From assembly GCA_013397435.1 (NCBI GenBank), contig VZRG01000186.1, positions 687,157-751,156 of the forward strand: a stretch of DNA of 64,000 nt, given 5' to 3'. The translations under genes were made by a program, and so were the position numbers. The stretch is from Erythrocercus mccallii (lineage: Eukaryota > Chordata > Aves > Passeriformes > Dicruridae). This document shows positions 1-13,304 of this stretch, one piece after another. Position 1 is the stretch's first letter; the number at the start of each line of letters is the position of its first letter. The notes below the pieces were generated by a model, which worked only from the letters and a program-made list of their open reading frames with translations, ran no database searches and was not told the origin of the DNA.

Positions 1-2713
1 TGGATTGTACCTATGTGGGTAAGAGACTATGTTTTCAGCATAATTACTTTTAATCCTTTTTTTTTCTTAATTAGGCAAACAAAATACAGTTTCTGAATTG
101 GGTTTACAATAACATGGTATAATAATTAGTGAGGTGACATTTTTATTACTGTGCTAGTTTTATGGTAATTTAGTATAATCATATAAACTTTATGATTCTA
201 GTTGTACATACACTGAGCCAGGGAATGGACCAGACTGCTTCCAGAGGTCACTTGCAACCTAAATGATTCTCTGATTAATCAAAGTGATTGCAGCATTGGG
301 AATATTTTATATGTTCATATATGCATTTCTCAGGTACTAAACATTCACTTCCATTCCTACTGACATAAGAATGATCAAGCTTATTTGTGGCATTTCAAGT
401 ACAACAGAGTGTTTATAGATCATTTTAAAGAAATTGCACCTTTTTGTTTAAGCCCTGTACAATGCTAATTATAATTCCCGAAAGTATTTAATTATATGAA
501 CAGAAGTTTGAAAAAGAAGGGCCAGGAAAAAGTATTTTTTACAAGTTTTAAGAAAGTTTCACAATAAAAGAATGACATTATGCCAGAATCGTTATTCTTA
601 CTTGTAAATACCTCACTAAGATGAGTTTATCACTAGTATTTGGACTTAATTGTGTCTGGTCTTTTCCTTCTTCAAACAGTTAGGAAATGAGTACTTAAAA
701 ATGAAAAATATCTTTATGATAATAAATTAATATTTTTATTCTAGAAAGCCATTATAGTAATTAAAATTATTTAATATTCCCAACCCTTAAAAATAATAAG
801 GTCCATTTCTTTTAAAATTATATGACAGCTTTAATAGACACAAGTATTATTTTGAGATATGGTTGGAATATTTAAATATTGTTTTCAACTTTTATTTTAA
901 GTTCGCTGTTGGACAGCTTCATGATATGGGGATCAAAGATTTATGTAGTGGTTTTGACCCTTCTGGTGTTGTTCCAACATATTATTTTATTGTGAATAAC
1001 TAAATGTCAGTTTGAAACAGAATTAATTCGCTCTCAAGAAATACCCTGCCTTCCTCTTGTATTTGAATAAGACACAGACAAAATTTCTAATATTGAAGAC
1101 ATGGCAATAGCTGTAAACTATTAGGGCGATGATATATCACTATTACTACTACTACTGACTATTATTTTCTTTATTGAGCTTTGTACATGTTAATGTCTAA
1201 AAACTTTCAAAGTTATCCAGATCAAGTTTTTACTTTTTTCTCCCACTTCCCTCAACCTGTAGTTGGTTTCACAAATTGGTGTTCTAAATTCAAAAATCCT
1301 GAGGAAACCTTCTTTGGAGTTGTAAGCTGGATCCTAGTGTCTCCACCTGAGGCAGCAAACTGATCAGTCTGTATATGTCTTGTAATTCACAGAAATCTTC
1401 CATTGGCAGTTATTGACTGGTGAGATTTGAATCAGATCCAATGAAACCGACACAAAAAAATATAATGGGTATCATTGATGTTCAGAATACTGATCTGTCT
1501 GACAAAAGTACAACTTTTTTGGTACAGTATAAAAATGCTAGTAATACAATCCAAAGATCCCCAATGAGCCATAATGGCAGAATTAATCTCTGTGAACCAT
1601 TTTCTGAGACTTTCTACATATTCATATTTGCCCTTGGTTTATGTTTCTAGATTATCTTTGCAATCACATAATGAAAAATATTTTTAATAAAAAGAAAGAA
1701 GTGCTATTCTGTATGGAAATAGAGACAAAAAATAATTCTACAACAAATGTTTTGATTGTAACACTTTGGAATAGTCTTTTATAATAATGATGGACAGTTT
1801 GTAGTAATAGAAACAAAACTGATATATGCTTGCACAATGATCATCTAGATAATACAGAATATATTGTAAAATTAAGAAATATTTTATGTTGTCATTTCAC
1901 ACATCTTTTTTTGTCTATGATGTATTTTCTTTAGGAAGAAAATGTTGAAGATAAATAAAACACCTTACATATTAGTATATAGAAAGACAAAATTGGTCTT
2001 ATTGCAGCTGCCAGATTGTGTCCAGATTCAAATATATTTTCATATAAAGTAATATGCAAAACACCTAAAGAATTAATATGACAGTAAAGATTTTATTGAA
2101 ATCATTAGAATATATCTTACTCTCTAAAGCTATCAATGACTTTTTATGGAGGCACTGTATAGCCAGATGTAATTCAAGTATTTTTTTATTTAGCTAATAA
2201 AAATGTCTACCAAATAGACGCTGATAGTGATAGAGACAGAATAAAATAGTTTGGAAATGACATTATAGATCCATATATAGAATTAATACATTAGGGTAGT
2301 CACAAATATATTTATTTTTTTAGTATTGTTATCAATATTTACAATTTATAAAGAACCTTGGTTTTGTTTTTGTGGGTTTTTTTAAGTGATTAAAGGACAG
2401 GAATATAAACAGAATAAATCTTTATTATGTCGCATCTGCATTTTAAAATACTCCTTGAATAAATCATTACATGTAAGAATTCCCTGTGATAGAAAAGCAA
2501 ATGTTGAACTTTGAATTGACATCAGACATGTTTTATTTCATTTCACTCAGTCTTACCAGTTTGTCTCTTAAGAACCGGGAAATGTGAGCTACACAATAAG
2601 GCCATGTTATTGGCAGGTATTAAGTTCTTCTTTTAGCCACAAATTAACTTTTGGTTAAAGCAAATGATAGTGGAAACCAAACAGAAAGAGCAGGAGGTGT
2701 GGAATCAAAAAAA

Positions 2714-3821
2714 ATTTGGACTTCAGCAAGGCCTTTGACACTGTCTCCCACAGCACACTCCTGGAAAAGCTGGCAGCCCGTGGCTTGGACAGGAGCACTC
2801 TGTGCTGGATTAGGAACTGGCTGCATGGCCGGGCCCAGAGAGTGGTGGTGAATGGTGCCGCATCCAGCTGGCAGCCTGTCACCAGTGGTGTCCCTCAGGG
2901 GTCAGTGCTGGGGCCAGTTCTGTTCAATATTTTTATTGATGACATGGATGAGGGGATTGAGTCTTTCATTAGTAAATTTGCAGACAACACTAAGTTGGGA
3001 GCGTGTGTCCATTTGTTGGAAGGTAGGAGGGCTCTGCAGAATGGTTGGATGAATGGGTGGAATCCAATGGGATGATGTTTAATAAGTCCAAGTACCGAGT
3101 CTTGGATTTTGGCCACAATAACCCCCTGCAATGCTATAGGCTAGGGATGGTGTGGCTGGACAGTGCCCAGGCAGAAAGGGGCCTGGGGGCACTGGTGACA
3201 GCAGCTGAACATGAGCCAGCAGTGAGCCCTGGTGGCCTGAAAGGCCAACGGCATCCTGGCCTGGATCAGGAATGGTGTGTCCAGCAGGAGCAGGGAGGTC
3301 ATTCTTCCCCTGTACTGGGCACTAGTGAGGCCACACCTTGAGTGCTGTGTCCAGCTCTGGGCTCCTCAGTTTGGGAAGGACATTGAGATGCTTGAACACG
3401 TCCAGAGAAGGCAACGAGGCTGGTGAGGGACTTGGAGCGCAAACCTTGAGAGGAATGACTGAGGGAGCTGGGGTTGTTTAGCCTGGAGAAAAGGAGACTC
3501 AGGGGTGACCTTATCACTCTCTACAACTTCCTGAAGGGTGGCTGTAATCAGGTGGGGTTTGGTCTCTTTCCATAGGAAGCAACTGAGAGAACGAGAGGAC
3601 ACAGTCTCAAGCTGTGGCAAGGGAAATATAGGCTGGATATTAAGAAAAAAAAATTTACAGAAAGGGTAATAAAGTATTGGAATGGTCTACCTGGGGAGGT
3701 GGTGGATTCACCATCTCTGGCTGTGTTTAACAAAAGACTGGATATGGCACTTAGTGCCACGGTTTAGTTAAGGTTAGGGTTGTGTTGGATTTGATGATCC
3801 TGGAGGTCTCTTCCTACTTAA
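2714..3821 (+). mobile_element. CR1 LINE fragment, 5'-truncated, with decayed reverse transcriptase
   Basis: About 1.1 kb of CR1 ORF2 and 3' end on the + strand. The frame from 2716 reads DFSKAFDTVSHSTLLEKLAA, then SGVPQGSVLGPVLFNIFIDD and a degraded F-A-D-N-T (from FADDT), the hallmark reverse-transcriptase blocks of CR1. Beyond about 3075 the frame breaks, but nucleotide similarity to the CR1 3' region continues (paired-exon-like text such as LEYCVQLWAPQF in shifted frames). It ends with the CR1 terminal sequence (GATGATCCTGGAGGTCTCTT) and a microsatellite tail. The 5' truncation begins inside the RT domain, as is typical of target-primed insertions. It is not coding-competent. Confidence 0.92.
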
Positions 3822-3901
3822 TGATTCTGATTCTGATTCTGATTCTGATTCTGATTCTGATTCTGATTCTGATTGATTCTGATTGTGATTCTGATTCTGA
3901 A
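3822..3901 (+). repeat. (GATTCT)n microsatellite from CR1 tail
   Basis: Twelve or so copies of the hexamer GATTCT with a few interruptions (a GATT slip and a GATTGT variant), directly at the CR1 3' end. CR1 elements end in short repeats of an ATTCT-containing unit, so this is an expanded element tail. Confidence 0.93.
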
Positions 3902-5109
3902 AATAACTTGACATTAACAATTTTCTCTATTTCTACTCTTTATTTTTTTTACTAGTGTCTTTTTCATGAGCATCAGTGTGTAAACAGTTATTTGCTCCTA
4001 CCAGTAAGATACATATTCTTATAATTTCTTTATTCTTTGTTTATTCAGATTTTAGAGAGATACAAAGGCTACATATTTATCAAAACTTGATTGTGCTTGG
4101 TAGAAATCAGGCATCTGTTCTGTTCTTTTAGAGATAAGCTTGACTTATTTTTAGTTTTAAGAGTGACCAGCTTTAAAAAGAATTGTTTTTGTCTGTGTGC
4201 AGTTTTATTTTGCTTTTTTTTTTTAAGAAGGGATAGGGATTAATTTGTGGACAAACTCTTATCTTTGTCAAAGATTTCATATTAATGTCTTAGCTTTTCA
4301 CCTTTCTTATGCAGCATATTGTACATTGCCAGTAAGGCAGCTTGTAGAAGTTTTGCAGAGCAGAGCAATTGAAATGTAAAAAAAAAAAAATCCAAAAGAA
4401 GCAAGCAGGCAAGTAAGCAACCAACCAACAAAACCCTCCAAAGTGCTTTGTGCTCAGTTTCCTGGTCATTTCTGGTTGTGGAACAAAACATAAAAATCTC
4501 CTTATGTGCCATATTACAGTTTACATGATACTCCTATATTTCCTGAAATCTATCTTTTGAACACATATCTACTAGCCAAGCTATTCAAGGACTGAAGATA
4601 ACAAAAGTACTTCCAAAATAAATTTTACAGATGTATCATTTTAGTCCAAAAGTATTATATTGTTGACATTACAGCCATGCTATTTTGTCATATTCAGAAA
4701 CACAAGCTGAGTACTTATGTGATTCATATTTTTGCTTCACTTATATTTCTGAAAACTAAATAATATCAACTATAAATATTTTTTAAGGTCAATGTTTTCT
4801 ATTTGGTTGGTATTTTCCTTGAAGATTCAGGTCAAATTGACTCAGCTTTGCAGCTGAGGTCTCATAAATGTTGATTAAAAAGAAAAAATGTCTCCCCATC
4901 TGTTGTAGACAGATGTATGCTCTTTTAAGGTGTCTGACTTTTTCAGAGAGGTGACTGATGATTTGTGTTTAGCTGGTGCTCTGTTATGACATCCAGATCC
5001 TCTTCCAGAGTTGTTACCTGACTAGCTGTCACTCATTCTGTAACTGAGCAGTACATTACACCTTTCAAAATGTAATGTCCTATTTAATGACACATTTCTT
5101 TTTCTTTTC

Positions 5110-5143
5110 TTTCTCTATTTCTTTCCTTTCTCTATTTCTTTCC
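5110..5143 (+). repeat. 17-bp perfect tandem duplication, pyrimidine-rich
   Basis: The 17-base unit TTTCTCTATTTCTTTCC occurs twice in perfect tandem, inside a C/T-rich tract beginning near 5098. Confidence 0.85.
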
Positions 5144-8100
5144 TTGTAAGGCAATCTCTCCAACTTTTCAAGATCACTTGGCTTTCTAAGCCTCTCTACA
5201 GTGTACTCACATTCCTTCCCAGTATAGAAACTTGAACATTAACATACAATTGAAAATGTTGAAATCTTCAAAATCTGAAGTTAAAAACACTAACTCCAAA
5301 TAGAATTTAAAAATTCCACTAAAAGTAATTAAGTTTTTTTTTCTGAAGATTCAGCAGTTAAGTAATCAATTACTAGATGTCTAATTCATCAAGAAGTTGG
5401 ACCATTTCAGATGTGATATCTATTGTGACTGAAACCATAAGGGTACACTGCCTCCATCTAGACTTAAAACAAAAAGAGAAAGTAATGATCTTTTTAATAA
5501 TTTAAACTTTTAAGCTAATATCTTCTTTATCAAACTGCATTTCGCATCTAGCTGTGTTTACTAATACAGCTTAGAGTACTGGCATTGCCAGTTTACATAT
5601 GATAATGCAAATAATTTTGTTCCATGAACAATGTAGAGGTGGGAGGTTCAGGGAAGAGAAAAATAAAGAAAAGATTTGATAAAAGAGATTAGCCAAAAGA
5701 ATGTTTTTGTCAAATTCAAATGTCAATTTTTTGCAATAGTTGTTTGGCATGATACAAGTATATTTGAGATGCCTAAAGTCTACAAATTAGAAATAGGTAG
5801 ACTAATTATTTAAAATATTCATTATTAAAAGGAATAAAGGGGAAGCAGTGATAAACTTTTCAACAAGTGACAAGAAAATGTGCAAATGAAATACAAAAAG
5901 ACTAAGTAAAACTTGATTGTGGACTTTGTTTTTAATATAGTAAAATTTTTGTTGGTTTATATTTACCACATATGTAAAAATACGAGCAGAAGAGTGTTAG
6001 GATAAATCAAATATTCTGAGAGATGACATTGGCTAATATTTGATCAGGAATTTAATATCTGCTTATCAAAAATGCCAAATTTGCCAAAAGGTATAGATTT
6101 ATAATACAGGCAGATGTGGCAGTTTTTATTACAAAGCATTAAGTCACAGACAAAAATATAAATTTATACTTTTCCTTTATTTATTTCTTTCAACTTTTCA
6201 TGCATTTTGATATACAAATAATAGGTTATACAGACACATCAAGGACTATGACTATGGAATGAGTTTATATGCCTATATGTATGTATGCAAATAAAAGAAA
6301 AATTAAGTAGATACTGATAGTGGGAAAATTAATATTTTCAGATAATAAGTTTATAAATGTAAAAATCAGACACTGAAAGTTAGTTTCTGCTTCCAAATGG
6401 TTTCAGGTATGCTATAGCTAGCCACAGTGATTCTGAATAAAAGTCCTTTTATTCTCAAAATGCGATAGATGATGCTGTGATAGTTATGCTTATGCAATTC
6501 CACTGCTTCATGTACATTTAAGCTATATAGTTATAAAGACCAAGAACATATTGACATCTCATTTGGATTAAGCTTTTTAAAAGGTAGACCTAGATGTGTC
6601 TTAGTTAAGACATATGAAAGAAGAAAGACAGTTTTGTGACTAAATGACAGATTTTGGAGACAAAGACCAGTTTACAGCTTCTTATTAAAGAATGAGCTGT
6701 AACTGTTTCAAATACATAGACAACGAGGAGGCTTTACTATACCGATGGTACCGCAATGTTACAAGTATTGATACTTACAGAAGATTGTAAACTTGTTCTG
6801 CTACAGAAATACAAGTAGTCATCACCATTAATCATTGGACCATGGAAATGAAAGTAAAGGTTAAGCAGCAGATATTAGAGAAATACAATAAATTTTTACT
6901 TTCTAAGGCTATGTCTACTGGTATTTTGGGGATTCCTGATCACAAAATGGTAACTCAGCAAAAAGAAATCAAAATCTTGTTCACGGATAAAGAGGAAGCA
7001 CACAATATGTTTAAGTAAAGCCAAGAATTAATTGTTAATATAATATAGAGATTAGAGATTTAACAGAAAAATTCAAGAAAAAATACTAATATACATTTAA
7101 TTATTAGATAAAAAGAATAGTTCATATAGAATTCTCAATATTTACTATATATGGTATATTTTATGTATTAGGTACTGGGTTTTCTTTTTCTGTTTCCCTA
7201 GAGTCAATTTTGTCCACTATATTTCTTGGCCCATGCTGAGTGGTTTATAGGTGTGTGGTATAGCTCCTGTAAATAAATAAATATCTATCTCATTCTAATG
7301 GAAGAACCACTTGCTATAGCTCCCTGTATACAATTATGGTTGTACTTTGCAAAGATAAACAAAATTAAACTAGCTGTAGAGATGTGGTTAATAAGAGAAA
7401 TTACTGCCATAGAAATGAAGTAAAACAAGACTGCAACTCCCCACAAGAAAAGGTCAGACAGGGAAAACCTAAAATCACCAGTCCTGAGGTCTTGAAAGTT
7501 CAGTGCAAATGTTGTGCCTTGTTACTAGGAATGGCAATACTCCATTACAGCACTGTCTGCTTACAAGATAGTGGGGAACCAGGGTAGAGCAGTGAAGTCT
7601 TTTATAATGGAGAGTTACACTTGGAGATTGACTGAGTATTATAGTGGTGGTTGGGTGTATTGAGACATTAATATTGAGGTGTATTTAAACTTACTATGCA
7701 TATAAGAAAACATTCATAGTATAAATAAATTACTGGTTTAATGATATTTGCTTGTCTCGCAGATATATTAAATGGGTGTAAGGTTTTGTATGTTACAGCT
7801 AAAGGATGACAGCAAATATTTATTTCTCAGAAAGGAGTCTATGTAAAATATTTTGGAAGGATCACTGCATTGTAAAAAAATGAACAACCTCCCAAACCTA
7901 GTGTAGCTGTTAAACATATATGTCTGTCTGCAGGCATTATTTGACCATGTGTTAGTGTACATTGACTATGTGGGATTTTTTTTTTTTTTGTACACATAGG
8001 AAAAACTATTGTGTTTGGTGATACTAATTAGTTATATTCTGAAGTCCAAAGCTGTTATCTGCTAAATGTATCTGAAAATTTGTTGCATTTAATATGACAC

Positions 8101-9424
8101 TTTAGTGTCCATGTCTCAAGTGAGCTCTGAGACAGTTTGCCCAAGGGAGCAGAGATCTCAATAGGAATGAGCAGGTGTGTGTTTTTCAAGGCTGTAACAT
8201 TCATACATGAAATCCAATTACACATCCACAATGGGTTTGATTCATGCCAGCTTTACATCTTTTCATCTACAGTTACATGTTTTAACAGGCGTGTAATCTG
8301 TGCCTTAAGTGACTGTTATGCATTTAACCATGTTTCTGTTTCAGTTCAGCTGAGTGTCAATCTCTTCCAAGATATAGATGATCTGTATTTTGCATCAACA
8401 TATGATGCATTCTGAGCAGAGCAGGAAACTATCATTCCTCTTGCTGCACTGTCATATATCAGTCATAAAAACCTGTGAGATGTTGAAATAAGTGGGAAGA
8501 AGGTGGGTGGGAAGCCCAATGCTGTAATCAAATTTCCTTTTATCATCTCATTAAATTCTGATTGAAAATTTTGCAGATCTCACAGAATCAATCTCACTCA
8601 GATGGATTTTCTTTCTAGTTTTATTACAGGCCAACATGATTATTTAAATTGTCTAAATTTTTTCAGCAATTAGGGAGGGAAAAAGAAAAAGTCATTGAAA
8701 TTTTGCATAATGTCACACACCACGGCACAAAACTTGGGTGCTATATGATTGCATGACTTGGAGTTTCTCAGATGACTGTGACTGATTTCTTTATTTGTTT
8801 GGATTTTTAAGTGTGTTGGGGTACATCCGAGTTCAAAGTTTTGCACTTAATTTGGTTTTGTAAAGTTCTGTGATTTCATGTAACTGTCATAATAATAAAA
8901 CTCTTTGTACTACAAACATAAAACATTTTGTGACAGGGAAATAAATAGGTGAAATATTATTTGTAACTGAGAATATATGAATGAATCATCAGAAGCTCTA
9001 AACGTCTTTTGGCTTGCTCTTTATCACTATGTTTCATCGAACATTTCAACCATTTTTGTAGAAAGAAGGTTTATATGGTGGAGACAAGCCTTTACTTCAC
9101 ATATTGAAGCTTTTTTTAAAAAAATTGTACTTAAAATACATATTTAATGAGGATAGAAAACATAGTTGTATGCAATCCAAATTAATTTTTCAGTTCTAAT
9201 TTTCAAAATCATATTCATTGTTTCACTGTGGAAAAACTTGTTCAAAATATTGAACAAGTATCTTCTTCCTGAAATTATTACAGAGCCTCTCCCCTTTCAT
9301 ATTTTTTAAGGTGCATAGGCAATTGTGCCTGTAGTCTTAATTCTTTTGTTAATTTCCATTCATGGCAGAAATAGACAGTTCATATCATAGATCTTTTATT
9401 ACTCCTTTAGTCATTTAAGAGTAT

Positions 9425-9703
9425 CCTTCCCTGAGTAGGGGAAGTGGAGAGGAAGATGTGAGCTTTTCTCCCTGGGATTCAGGGATAAGGCTGGTGGGAA
9501 TGGTTCAAAGTTGTGCCAGGGGAGGTTTATACTGGACTTAAGTAAGAATTTGTTGTCCAAGAGGATGGTCAAACAGTGGAACACAATTCCTAGAGTGGTC
9601 CTAGAGTATGCCCCAAGCCTGTCAATATTTCAGAGGGTTTGAAAAATACCCTTAATAATATAAGTTGAATTTAGGTCATCCCTGAAGTGGTCAGGTATTC
9701 TTT
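9425..9703 (+). mobile_element. CR1 LINE 3'-end fragment
   Basis: About 280 bases of CR1 3' region. Recognisable pieces are the GGTTTATACTGGACTTAAG stretch, GTCAAACAGTGGAACA, and GCCCCAAGCCTGTCAATATT, which match a common avian CR1 family. It lacks the roughly 45 bases that normally precede the tail (the GACTAGATGATC...CTTCCAACT block) and runs directly from the GTGGTCAGG motif into an ATTCT repeat, so the terminal block was deleted or replaced by repeat expansion. Confidence 0.8.
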
Positions 9704-9836
9704 CTATTCTATTCTATTCTATTCTATTCTATTCTATTCTATTCTATTCTATTCTATTCTATTCTATTCTATTCTATTCTATTCTATTCTACACTATCCT
9801 ATTCTACCCTGTCCTACTCCTATCCTATCCTACCCT
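9704..9836 (+). repeat. (CTATT)n microsatellite from CR1 tail
   Basis: About 17 near-perfect copies of CTATT to position 9790, then degenerate CCTAT/CCTAC variants to about 9836. It sits immediately after CR1 sequence whose tail unit contains ATTCT, so it is read as an expanded CR1 tail. Confidence 0.92.
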
Positions 9837-11673
9837 AGTGTAGCCTATACCTGATAACAAAGTCCATATTACATGTATTGCTATAAGTTCTTGTCTTAAG
9901 GCAAAAAGGTCACCAATATTTTATTAAGCGTAAAAGATGTCAAAGAACATTTATTCCACTTTAAATTTTATCTTGCTAAAATTGCGTTTCTCATTTTCAT
10001 TTCAGGTTTTAAAGACTTAATACTGTTTCTTGGTCAAATATTAAAAAGTGGTTTTAGCTTTCAGGGATATTTTGTGGTTTGCTTTTGTTCTAAAGTGCTA
10101 GGACACAGTTTTATTATGTTTTCTCAAGGTCTTTGATACAATTGTTGCTATTATTGTTTCTCAAGATAGATAAGTTTTTTTGAGGAATAAACTTGAACGT
10201 GATTTATCAAAATGCTTCCCCCAGCCTCCAAAACTGCATTGCAAAATATCGTTCTTCATCTCTTTGAGATAAAATTATATAATGCCAGTGTCAGAATTTA
10301 TGCTAAATATTTTAAAAAATGCATGCAGTGCTTATACATTGTTATAGAAACAAAAGAAGAAATTGCAGAAACATCAGAACACTGGGGTTTTAATTAGCCA
10401 AAAAAAGAAATATATAGCTCCACTTAAGGCTTTTTGGTTTGTAGCTGTCATTGACACGCAAGTTAAATTTGAACTGTTCTTGTATCCTAAAAGTTACTTA
10501 ATATGGTCAGTGGCCCAGCTTGTCTGAAGTATGGTTTACATTGTATTTAATTTTCTAGACAATATATCTTCATGTTTCTATGTCAGTAAGAATTACAACA
10601 AGAAAGTAACTGAATGCACATCTTTGGAAGCAAACTACTATTTAAAACTGTTCCAAAAGGCTTTGAAATCCATCTTTAAGGATATTCATCCTTTTTCCTC
10701 CTACTATTTTATTGATAGCACAGTTTACAACTGAGGTTGGGGTTCTTGTTTTTTTGTTTGTTTACATTTTTTGGTGTTTTTTTGTTTTTTTTTTTTTTTG
10801 GTGGAGGTAAATTATTTATAAATTTTACAGTGATTTAAAAGTAAGTCATATAATATTGTAGAGGGAAAATTGCACATATCCTTAACCACTACTGTCTTTA
10901 CATTTTAATGGAATTTTTACATCATCTCCTCATTGAATATTCATTACAGATGATGTCTTTGCAAACTGACAGAAACTATTCTGTTTACCCACTGAATTAG
11001 AGCCAAATAATGTCTTCTGTCCAGCTGTGTTCCTACAGGGCACTATGACCTGCATTTTCAAGCAGATTGTTCTATGGGTTTGATATTAATGACCAAAGAT
11101 CATCTTCATTGATTCTGGTATATTTTTTTATCAGGTAAAGATCAATACAGGTCAAGAACAGCTCTACTCTAGTGCTTAGAAATGCAAAGACACAAAATCA
11201 AGGTAGACTATAAAGGAATCAGGCCTGTAGTCATTAAGGTCAATCATATTTACCACCTCCTCTCAATACATGTAAACCTCATCACACAGGATGAAAACAA
11301 ATACATGCATTATCACTCAGATGCAAGGGACATTTTCAACATAAGATTTGAGACAGTATATTCAGGTGAGGGAGATTAGATTTTAAAGCCAAGGCAGGTA
11401 GGTTTTTATTACCAAAAAGATTAAACATGTAATTAGGTTTTGTGTTGTGCTTTTTATTTTTGGATATTAAAACCATAAGAAACATTGCTGAACAAGGTTC
11501 AAAATGTATGTCCTGTCATCACTATCATTATTTTTACAACTTTTGGAAGAAAGCCTTTTCGCTTTCTCACCATGATCACTAACAGAAGATTAATATCTAC
11601 TAAAGATGAATGCAAATATCTTCATGAGTAATTTTACGAGAAATAATTTTAATGTTTCAATTCTCCTATATAG

Positions 11674-12080
11674 TTGTGGTGGGTTGATCTTGTCTGGCTG
11701 CCAGGTGCCCACCAAGCTGCTTTCTTGTTCATCTTCTTCATCAGAACAAGGGGAGAAAATAAGGTGAAAAATCTCATGGGTCAAGGTAAGGACAGGGAGA
11801 TTGCTCACCAATTAGGCAAAATAGATTCAACTTGGGGAATATTAATTTACAGACAATTAAAGATAAAGTAGGATGGTGAGAAACAATGATAAAAACTTTT
11901 TCGCAAGTCAAACTCTTCTGTATCCTTCCTGACCGAATGGTGAAAGGGTGTGGGAAATATGGGCTGGAGTCAATTCATTCACAACTCCTCTCTGCCACTC
12001 TTTCTTCACACTTGTACCCTGCTCTATTGCAGTGTCCCTCTTTTGGGATAGCAGTCATTCATAAACTGCTTGAAATTTGT
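11674..12080. mobile_element. Solo LTR fragment of an avian endogenous retrovirus (old, non-coding)
   Basis: The stretch begins near GTGGTGGGTTGATC and continues with CTGGCTGCCAGGTGCCCACC and later AAGGACAGGGAGATTGCTCA, a combination I recognise from an avian LTR family with a CCAGGTGCCCACCAA block. Later text (GCAGTCATTCATAAACTGCT) resembles the GCAGTCCTTCACGAACTGCT repeats of that LTR, decayed. No retroviral coding sequence is attached, and the 3' part is lost. The family name and orientation are not certain. Confidence 0.6.
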
Positions 12081-13011
12081 AGTTTATGGCTCCTTTCCTT
12101 TTTATTTTTTCATGTAAAAATGTAAATTACAAAGCTTGATGTGACATGCTAAAATTCTTACTTCCTAGACCGCTAGTTGAATTGAATTTCAGTTTATGAA
12201 AACAATACTAATAATAGAGGGAATTATTCAGAAAACATTCTGGTTTGTATTTCAAAAGTACACTTGGGCCAATGAGGCATGTAGTTGTATATTTTGAAAA
12301 TTGGATAGGAAGAAAAGCTTAGAAGAAAATGCAACTTTCCTAGTCAGTTTAAGTTAATCTGTTAATATGAATGCCAAAATTTCATATTCATAACTGCTTG
12401 TTATTCATAGTGTAAACACAGGCAAAAGTTATTTGCATCTTTTTATTCAGAATAAAGTTAACCTCAATGTATTTAAATTTTGTAGTGTATAACATTATCT
12501 AAAAGCTGTTCAGACTTATATAAAACCTTGGTGTCCTGAAAGTTTGATGTCCATGTAATATTACTGAGATTTTATTACAAGGACATACATTCATTCATAG
12601 TTCTCTCATTCTTATCATGTATAGAAATAGTGTGTATGTATAAATGTATATATAAGCAGTTTATATATTGTTGCATTATAATTAAGAGTTTTTCTATATG
12701 AAGCATGTGTTTTCTTATTGCATCAAACACTTCAATACACCAAAGATACAATTTGTTTGTCCATCCTCAAGTATCTGTTTCTGTATGAGATGCTCAGGTA
12801 TTCAAGAAGTTACAAGCAAGGCTAATGTGTATGATACAGGAAAATCCGTATCCCTCTAGAGAGGCAGTTAGACAAGATGCAAAGACATCTTATATGACAG
12901 AAAATATCTGTGTGGACATCTGAATTTAGTCCAAAGAAAGAAACACTATATGCTGACACACTGCCTAGCTTTTCTCTTAAAATTCATTTCCATAAATACA
13001 ACCTTCCATCA

Positions 13012-13190
13012 CATAATCACAGAATCACAGAGTCACAGGGTTGGAAGAGACCTCCAAGATCATCGAGTCCAACCCAGCCCTAACACCTCAATTAAACCAT
13101 GGCATCGAGTGCCACATCCAATCTTTATTTAAACAAATCCAGAGATGGTGACTCCACCTCCCTGGAATGGTCTGCCAACACCCAAAAATA
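13012..13190 (-). mobile_element. CR1 LINE 3'-end fragment, minus strand
   Basis: The + strand reads ATCACAGAATCACAGAGTCA, then GGTTGGAAGAGACCTCCAAGATCATCGAGTCCAACCC in pieces, which is the reverse complement of the CR1 3' end. It continues through the GATGGTGACTCCACCTCCCT block and fades near 13190. Only the terminal 180 bases were inserted. Confidence 0.9.
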
Positions 13191-13304
13191 CCCAAACATG
13201 TGCATTGTGTGCTCAGTGGCTCCAGTGCCTGGGATCTTGTGAAATTCAGACATTGAGGTGCAGGGATAGACCCTGTGCATTCCAGCACACCCACGATGTG
13301 TTAC

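Noticed and set aside
2716..3075. 119-codon reverse-transcriptase-like frame as a possible host gene
   Set aside because: It is a 5'-truncated CR1 copy with a disrupted frame and CR1 3' tail, not a domesticated gene; the catalytic block is altered to FADNT.
9704..9836. Regular pentamer array as a CRISPR-like or satellite array
   Set aside because: The unit is 5 bases with no spacers and joins a CR1 end, so it is a microsatellite.
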